Assembly (NCBI GenBank): GCA_030430455.1
Contig: JAUIJB010000002.1
Coordinates: 62,001-126,000 of the forward strand
Source: Verrucomicrobiia bacterium
Lineage (GTDB): Bacteria; Verrucomicrobiota; Verrucomicrobiia; Verrucomicrobiales; Akkermansiaceae
Direction of reading: 5' to 3'
Length of the DNA stretch: 64,000 nt
Below, in pieces: positions 59,071 through 64,000 of this stretch. The notes under the pieces are model-generated. The model saw only the letters and a program-made list of their open reading frames with translations. It did not search any database and was not told the origin of the DNA. The translations under genes and the position numbers were made by a program. Each line of letters begins with the position of its first letter. The stretch's first letter is position 1.

Positions 59071-59673
59071 ATGAAGACGCGCCTGGCATGGTTGGCGGGT
59101 GGCCTGCTGCTCGGGTTCCTGGTGGCGGTTGGCTGGCAACGCGAAACCCGCGGCGGCGGTGAGGCGGAGGCGAGCGCGGAATGCGCCCCCTGCCTGGCGC
59201 CGGATCCACCGGTCGTGGTCCGCGAGGACGGCATCGACGTGCTGCGCGGCGGCGAGTTCGAGCGGGCCTACGGCGTGGCTGGGGGCAGCGCGGCCGAGGA
59301 CCTCCGGGTGATCCGTGCGGTGCTGGCAGACGCCCGCCTGCTGATCAAGGAATTCGACCGCCTGCCGCTGGCGGACAACCGCGACTTCGCCGCCCTGCTG
59401 AGCGGCTCGAACTCGCATCGCTTCGCCTGGATCCCGCCCGACCATCCGGCCCTCGGGCCCGGCGGCGAATTGCTCGACCGCTGGGGGACTCCGGTCATTT
59501 TCCACCGCCTCTCGGCCCAAGTCACCGAATTGCGCTCCGCCGGGCCGGATCGGACCCCCTGGACGGGTGACGATATCCTGCTTGATGGCGCGTCCCCGGG
59601 GTGGGACAGTCCCGCCCCGAATCGGCCGGGTCGCCCCGCGCCGGTGACCCCCGCAGCGCCGCCCGGCCGCTAG
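59071..59673 (+). CDS. Small secreted GspG-like protein
   Basis: A 200-residue protein with a membrane anchor or signal (RLAWLAGGLLLGFLVAVGW). The rest ends in a segment like the C-terminal domain of type II secretion pseudopilin GspG: DRWGTPVIFHRLSAQVTELR, SAGPDRTPWTGDDILL, with the calcium-associated GPDxxxxTxDD pattern. Two cysteines lie at ECAPCLAP. The N-terminal prepilin motif is absent, so it is not a normal pseudopilin. Proline-rich C-terminus. A regulatory or structural surface role is possible, but unknown. Confidence 0.65.
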   Translation: MKTRLAWLAGGLLLGFLVAVGWQRETRGGGEAEASAECAPCLAPDPPVVVREDGIDVLRGGEFERAYGVAGGSAAEDLRVIRAVLADARLLIKEFDRLPLADNRDFAALLSGSNSHRFAWIPPDHPALGPGGELLDRWGTPVIFHRLSAQVTELRSAGPDRTPWTGDDILLDGASPGWDSPAPNRPGRPAPVTPAAPPGR

Positions 59674-59733
59674 TCCCGAGTCCCGGGCGCCATCCAGCGC
59701 CATCCATGCCCGGGCGGGCAAACCCATCCATCC

Positions 59734-60708
59734 ATGTCATCTCCAAGCCAAGGCACCGTTGACGGCGGTCGTGTCCCGGCCGGCCCGCACCCCGCAGTCG
59801 TTTGGGGTGCGCTGGCGGTGTGCGTGGGATGCCTGGTCTACTTCTTCGGCATCTTCGACCAGGGTTTCCGCTACCCGCTGGCCGAGTGGGCCTGGCTGGC
59901 CTGGAACGAGAAGAACGACACGCTCCACGGCCGCTTCATCCCCTTCATCTTCGCGGTGATGTGCTGGTTCGGCGCGCGGCGCGCGCAGGACGAGCCGCGC
60001 GGCAGCTCGCGCTGGGGCCTGCCGGTGCTGCTGATCGGCATCTTCTGCTTCCTCGTCTCGGTCCGCACGGTCCAGCCGCGGCTGGCGCTTCTCGGTCTGC
60101 CCTTCCTCGTGATGGGCCCGCTGCTCCACCTGTTCGGCTGGAAGTACGCGCGGCACTTCCTGTTTCCCTCGTTCTTCTGGTACTTCGCCATGCCGGTGCC
60201 GCAGATCCAGCAGGCCAGCGCGCTGCTGCAGGTCTTCGTCACCAAGTTCTGCTACCACGCGGGCCTGCTGTTCGGGATGGACATCTCGCTGCAGGGCAAC
60301 ACGATCCGGGCCTCCGGCGACAAGGAGTGGGGCTTCGACATCGCCGAGGCCTGCAGCGGCATCCGCTCGCTGATGGCGCTGGCCATGATCGCCGCGGCCT
60401 ACGCCAACTACACCCAGAAGAAGCTGTGGAAGAAGCTCTTCCTCTTCGCCTCGGCGCTGCCCCTCGCCCTGGTGGGCAACTTCGGCCGCATCTTCACCAT
60501 CCTGGTGCTCGCCGAGATGGGCTTCACCAAGTTCGCCTCGGCGACCTACCACGACTGGGCCGGCCTGCTGATCTTCTTCCCGCTCGCCCTCGGCGGCCTG
60601 TTCCTGCTCGACGACCTGCTCAACCGGCGCTTCCGCCGCAGGAAGGTCGCGCGCCGGGTGGTCGCCGCCGGTGAGGCGGGCACCAACCCGGAGACCGGAT
60701 CGTCATGA
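59734..60708 (+). CDS. Exosortase/archaeosortase family protein
   Basis: A 324-residue membrane transpeptidase-like protein. The catalytic triad is visible: Cys207 in IAEACSGIRSL, Arg252 in LVGNFGRIF and His273 in TYHDWAG. About eight helices include WGALAVCVGCLVYFFGIF and LPVLLIGIFCFLVSV. Exosortases process PEP-CTERM-type proteins at the cell surface and are usually found with EPS genes. EpsI follows directly (ATGA overlap). No PEP-CTERM protein was recognised in the window. Confidence 0.95.
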   Translation: MSSPSQGTVDGGRVPAGPHPAVVWGALAVCVGCLVYFFGIFDQGFRYPLAEWAWLAWNEKNDTLHGRFIPFIFAVMCWFGARRAQDEPRGSSRWGLPVLLIGIFCFLVSVRTVQPRLALLGLPFLVMGPLLHLFGWKYARHFLFPSFFWYFAMPVPQIQQASALLQVFVTKFCYHAGLLFGMDISLQGNTIRASGDKEWGFDIAEACSGIRSLMALAMIAAAYANYTQKKLWKKLFLFASALPLALVGNFGRIFTILVLAEMGFTKFASATYHDWAGLLIFFPLALGGLFLLDDLLNRRFRRRKVARRVVAAGEAGTNPETGSS

Positions 60709-61475
60709 ACCTGCCCGGAAGCAACCGCCGGTGGATCTCGCTGGCCGCCGTCTGCCTGGGCGCCTTCTCCCTGGTCTTCCTGATCCCGGAGGCGCCGGAG
60801 ATGAAGCCCTCGATGCTGGCCACCGAGCTGCCCCGTTGGAGCGGTGACTGGACCGGCGAGACGGTGGCGATCACCGGGCGCGAGCTCGAGATCCTCGCCA
60901 ACGACACCTCCTTCGAGCGCAAGAACTACCGCAACTTTGTCGACGGCCCGGTTCCCTCGGTGCTGGTCTCGATCGTCTTCTCCGGCAAGGACCTCAACAA
61001 CAGCATCCACCGGCCCGAAACCTGCCTGCGGACCCAGGGCTGGGAATTCGTCGAGGAGGGCTTCACCACGGTGGAGGACGCCTTCGGCGGCCAGGCCATG
61101 CCGGTGAAGCAGATCGTCTGCCGCCGGGCCCGCCTCGACGACAAGGGCAAGCCGATCCTCCAGCCGGACGGCAGCGTTCTGTTCGACTGGCAGCTGCTGC
61201 AGTACACCTTCGTCGGCCATGAGCGGGTCACGCCGGGGCACTACGGGCGGACCTTCATCGACATCCAGGACCGCCTGCTGCGCGGCCATGACCAGGTCTG
61301 GGCCTACGTCACCTTCGCCACCACGATCACCGGCAAGTACGCCGACCAGGGGCTGTCGCTCGGGGCCATGCCGGCGATGGACCTCGAGGAAAGTCGCGAG
61401 TTCCTCGCCGGCTTCATCCGCAGCCTGATGCCGCGGATGATCGGAGCGGCGGGTGAGAAGCCATCCACCGGTTGA
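60705..61475 (+). CDS. epsI: EpsI domain protein
   Basis: A 256-residue exosortase-associated protein with one N-terminal anchor (WISLAAVCLGAFSLVFLIP). The EpsI region shows FVDGPVPSVLVSIVFSGKD and the conserved SIHRPETCLRTQGWEF, where the HxPxxCLxxxGW motif is diagnostic, followed by QLLQYTFVGHERVTPGHYGR. ATGA overlap with the exosortase gene. Thought to help export or polymer assembly; exact biochemical role is not known. Confidence 0.93.
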   Translation: MNLPGSNRRWISLAAVCLGAFSLVFLIPEAPEMKPSMLATELPRWSGDWTGETVAITGRELEILANDTSFERKNYRNFVDGPVPSVLVSIVFSGKDLNNSIHRPETCLRTQGWEFVEEGFTTVEDAFGGQAMPVKQIVCRRARLDDKGKPILQPDGSVLFDWQLLQYTFVGHERVTPGHYGRTFIDIQDRLLRGHDQVWAYVTFATTITGKYADQGLSLGAMPAMDLEESREFLAGFIRSLMPRMIGAAGEKPSTG

Positions 61476-61574
61476 CGTCACGATTCCGTGATTTCCCGGT
61501 TTTCCTAGAAATTTTGCTCCGATTCCACTAGAACCCGCCCGTCGGTCCCCCCGGCGCCCCCACCCGAAACCTCC

Positions 61575-62981
61575 ATGCCCGTCGGAAAACGAGAGGCCTT
61601 TTCCATCCAGACCCTCCAGCTCGTGGATGCGGGACTGGTCTGGCTGGGCTTCTGGCTCGCCGACCTGCTGCGCTCGCCGGTGCGTGAGCTGTTCGGCGAG
61701 GTGGCCACCGAGGCGGCCGGCCTCGCCCAGGTCAGCTGGGTCCTCTACGTGGCGGTCCCGTTCACCCCGCTGGCGCTCGAGTTCTTCCGCTTCTACCGCC
61801 GGCTGCGCAGCAAGGACGGCTTCCAGGCGATCTCGCAGCTGTTCCGCGGGATGCTGCTGATGGGGCTGGCGATCGGCCTGCTCTCGCTGTTCTCGACGCT
61901 GCCCGAGGCCAGCCGCCTGGTGCTCGGTCTGGGCGCGGTCATCATCTTCTTCCTGCTGCTGGCGCGCGACCGCTTCCTCAGCCGCTTCCTCCGCGCCCGC
62001 GGCGTGCGCGACGAGCTCAAGGAGCGCGTGATCCTGGCGGGGACGCCGGGCGAGATGAACGACTTCCTCGCCGAGCTCGACCCGGAGATCGCCGAGGGCA
62101 TCAAGGTGGTCGGGCGCTTCGACCTCGGCCGCGACGAGGTCAAGGACCTCTACCAAATCCTCAAGCGGGAGTCGGCCGAGCGGGTCATCATCGCCGCCGG
62201 CGACTCGGCCTTCGCCAACGTCGCCAAGTGCGTCGAGGCCTGCGAGCTGCAGGGCGTCGAGGCCTGGATCGCCGCCTCCTTCATGCGCACCCAGGTCGCC
62301 CGCCCGACCTTCGACGTGATGGGCGAGCGGCCGATGCTGGTGCTGCGCTCGACCCCCGAGCTGTCCTGGGAGATCGGCCTCAAGGCGGTTTTCGACCGGG
62401 TCGGCGCCGCCTTCATCATCCTGCTGACCCTGCCGCTGTGGATCGTGGCCTGGGTCGGCATCACGCTGACCAGTCCCGGTGGCTCGGCCTTCTTCGCCCA
62501 GAAGCGCGCCGGCCGCTACGGCAAGCCCTTCCGGATGTGGAAGTTCCGCACCATGGTGCCGAATGCCGAGGAGCTGCTGAAGAAGATCAAGGAGGAGCAG
62601 GGCAACGAGATGGACGGCCCGGTCTTCAAGCTCCAGAACGACCCGCGGATCTTCGCCTTCGGGGCCTTCCTGCGGAAGTGGAGCATCGACGAGCTGCCGC
62701 AGCTGATCAACGTGCTGATGGGCGACATGAGCCTGGTCGGCCCGCGGCCGCTGCCGCTCTACGAGGTCGAGGCCTTCGAGGAGTCGGCCCACCGCCGCCG
62801 CCTGAGCGTGAAGCCCGGGATCACCTGCGAGTGGCAGGCCGGTGGCCGCAACTCGATCACCAGCTTCGACCAGTGGGTCGAGATGGACCTGCGCTACATC
62901 GACAACTGGTCGATCTGGCTCGACTTCAAGATCCTGCTCAAGACCGTCCCGGCCGTCCTCTTCGGCTGGGGCGCGAAGTAG
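61575..62981 (+). CDS. Priming polyprenyl-phosphate glycosylphosphotransferase
   Basis: Starts each repeat unit by moving a sugar-1-phosphate from its nucleotide onto the lipid carrier. The 468 residues contain four or five N-terminal helices and a cytoplasmic, CoA-binding-like middle region (RVILAGTPGEMNDFLAELD). The C-terminal catalytic domain is clear: KAVFDRVGAAFIILLTLPL, FFAQKRAGRYGKPFRMWKFR, TMVPNAEELL and FLRKWSIDELPQLINVLMGD with SLVGPRPLP. Likely WbaP/WcaJ type. The gap upstream is AT-richer (TTTTCCTAGAAATTTTGC), so it may hold a promoter. Confidence 0.95.
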   Translation: MPVGKREAFSIQTLQLVDAGLVWLGFWLADLLRSPVRELFGEVATEAAGLAQVSWVLYVAVPFTPLALEFFRFYRRLRSKDGFQAISQLFRGMLLMGLAIGLLSLFSTLPEASRLVLGLGAVIIFFLLLARDRFLSRFLRARGVRDELKERVILAGTPGEMNDFLAELDPEIAEGIKVVGRFDLGRDEVKDLYQILKRESAERVIIAAGDSAFANVAKCVEACELQGVEAWIAASFMRTQVARPTFDVMGERPMLVLRSTPELSWEIGLKAVFDRVGAAFIILLTLPLWIVAWVGITLTSPGGSAFFAQKRAGRYGKPFRMWKFRTMVPNAEELLKKIKEEQGNEMDGPVFKLQNDPRIFAFGAFLRKWSIDELPQLINVLMGDMSLVGPRPLPLYEVEAFEESAHRRRLSVKPGITCEWQAGGRNSITSFDQWVEMDLRYIDNWSIWLDFKILLKTVPAVLFGWGAK

Positions 62982-63003
62982 TCCGGCTGCACCGGGACCT
63001 GGG

Positions 63004-63129
63004 CCGATCGGAGCGCCGACTTTAGTCGGCCAAGAGATGCCAATGCGGAGCACAAGGGTGACTCGGTTCTACTCCTCCTCAACCCTCCGATCACACCTCT
63101 GAGCCGACTGAAGTCGGCGCTCCGATCGG
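63004..63129. repeat. Paired inverted repeat, CCGATCGGAGCGCCGAC type
   Basis: A 27-base arm at 63004-63030 (CCGATCGGAGCGCCGACTTT) faces its inverse at 63103-63129, separated by about 72 bases. A single-arm relative lies at about 4189-4228. Afterwards, a hairpin ACCGGGC-GAA-GCCCGGT lies at 63179-63195. No gene in 62982-63240. Confidence 0.85.
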
Positions 63130-63240
63130 CACGAAGAGCGGCGGCGAGTCCGTCACATTCCGAAGGTCTTCTGACCGGACCGGGCGAAGCCCGGTCATCC
63201 GTCTTGCAGCCTTCGGCATCCTGATCAACAACCACACCCC

Positions 63241-64000
63241 ATGATGGCCGATCCGAGAATGGCAGTTCAAACGGAGCCGGGCTCATCCCCGCTAATGTCA
63301 GTGGTCTCGGCTGCGATGCTGGCACTCGCCTTCTGGCTGGCGCTGCTGTTCGGTGCCCAGACCGAGGCGTGGAGCTGGGGCCCCGCCTTCCTCGCCCTCG
63401 GGCTCGGCCTGGTGGCGGGTGCCTTCGTCCAGCGGCGCTCGGCCGGGCCGTGGGGACTGCTCCTCGTCCTTCTCGCCGCCGGCCTGTGGCTGGCCGGGCG
63501 CTGCCTGACTTCGCCGGTGGCCGAGTTCGCCTGGTCCGATGGTGCCTTGGTGCTGGGCCTGCTGGCCTCCGCCTGGCTGGGCTCCGGCCTGCGCGTCGGC
63601 GGCGGGCCGATCGCCCTGCTGCACGCCGGACTCGCGCTGGCGGTGATCGGCAACGCGGTGGTGGCGCTGATGCAGTGGCACGACCCGGCCTTCACCTGGC
63701 CCTATGCGAACCGGCCCGTCGGGGCGCCGACCGGCTTCTTCGGCCACTACAACTACCTGTCGAACTTCGTCGTCGGTGCCGGATTCCTGTTCCTCGGCCG
63801 GGCCTGCTTCAGCCGCGACCCCGGCGTCCTGCGCGGCGCCTATGCCGTCGGCTTCCTCGCCGCGGTCGTGTGCGTGCTGTTGTCGGGCTCGCGCGGTGGC
63901 CTGCTGACGCTCGGGGTCGCGCTGGTCGCGTTCCTGGTTGCCGCCGCCCTGCTCGGCTGGCGCCGCAAGAGCCGCTGGATGCCCGTCGTCGCCACCGCCA
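63241..64000 (+). CDS. O-antigen ligase/polymerase-like protein (N-terminal part)
   Basis: The open frame begins ATGATGGCC and continues to the right edge (253 codons, no stop). The product is polytopic: SVVSAAMLALAFWLALLFG and FLALGLGLVAGAFVQ early, then GFFGHYNYLSNFVVGAGFLF and LSGSRGGLLTLGVALVAF, the SRGG segment characteristic of WaaL/Wzy-like proteins. It is the second such gene in the window. Either it is the ligase/polymerase of the priming module or both act on different polymers. Confidence 0.85.
   Translation, partial: MMADPRMAVQTEPGSSPLMSVVSAAMLALAFWLALLFGAQTEAWSWGPAFLALGLGLVAGAFVQRRSAGPWGLLLVLLAAGLWLAGRCLTSPVAEFAWSDGALVLGLLASAWLGSGLRVGGGPIALLHAGLALAVIGNAVVALMQWHDPAFTWPYANRPVGAPTGFFGHYNYLSNFVVGAGFLFLGRACFSRDPGVLRGAYAVGFLAAVVCVLLSGSRGGLLTLGVALVAFLVAAALLGWRRKSRWMPVVATA

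Noticed and set aside
60546-63053. An 835-residue open frame antisense to EpsI and the priming transferase
   Set aside because: It spans two well-supported genes on the opposite strand and has the typical shadow composition of GC-rich DNA.

Overview
The window looks like a high-GC Verrucomicrobiota chromosome (Luteolibacter/Haloferula-like). This is inferred from the DUF1800-DUF1501 pair, the exosortase-EpsI pair, the GbsR-like plus NusG-like regulator pair in front of a polysaccharide locus, and the many short tandem repeats between genes. No rRNA, tRNA, CRISPR array or transposase was found.

Positions 1-16 kb hold mostly housekeeping or unlinked genes: a fatty acid hydroxylase divergent from a LysR regulator, an MFS transporter, a lone prepilin-like protein, a DEAD-box helicase with a DbpA-type RNA-binding tail, a secreted protein of unknown function, rmuC divergent from an Fe/Mn superoxide dismutase, a ClC chloride channel with CBS domains, a nucleotidyltransferase paired with a small protein, and dnaE.

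From about 16.5 kb to the right edge almost everything reads rightward and forms one large exopolysaccharide locus. It opens with a MarR/GbsR-like regulator and a specialised NusG paralogue, with an ops-like sequence in the leader that follows. Precursor genes come next: UDP-sugar dehydrogenase, GDP-fucose synthase, GDP-mannose dehydratase, a cytidylyltransferase-GHMP kinase fusion, a WecG-type glycosyltransferase, cysC/cysD/cysN for PAPS, and rfbA. An mntA-hepT toxin-antitoxin module and a second nucleotidyltransferase/small-protein pair interrupt the locus at 28.8-30.6 kb. The assembly block (30.6-55 kb) has an MBOAT O-acyltransferase with an SGNH partner, a Wzx-type flippase, a Wzy-like polymerase, three pyruvyltransferase-family genes plus one fragment, a MurB paralogue, about seven glycosyltransferase genes, a methyltransferase, a thymidylate-kinase-like protein and an APH-like phosphotransferase. 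Many of these genes overlap by 4 bases (ATGA/GTGA), which suggests translational coupling. The region at 37.7-42.9 kb is visibly less GC-rich and looks imported.

At 55-64 kb lie a DUF1800/DUF1501 pair, a small GspG-like secreted protein, exosortase, EpsI, the priming polyprenyl-phosphate glycosylphosphotransferase, and the start of a second O-antigen-ligase-like gene cut by the edge.

The most unusual layer is intergenic. Almost every gap in the polysaccharide locus carries short tandem arrays (mostly 7-bp, some 6-, 8- or 9-bp units) of many different sequences, often as inverted arms around a spacer. Two gene cassettes, mntA-hepT and one glycosyltransferase, are each bracketed by direct copies of one such element. 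Several arrays run into stop codons, and a run of 23 C sits just upstream of a glycosyltransferase start.
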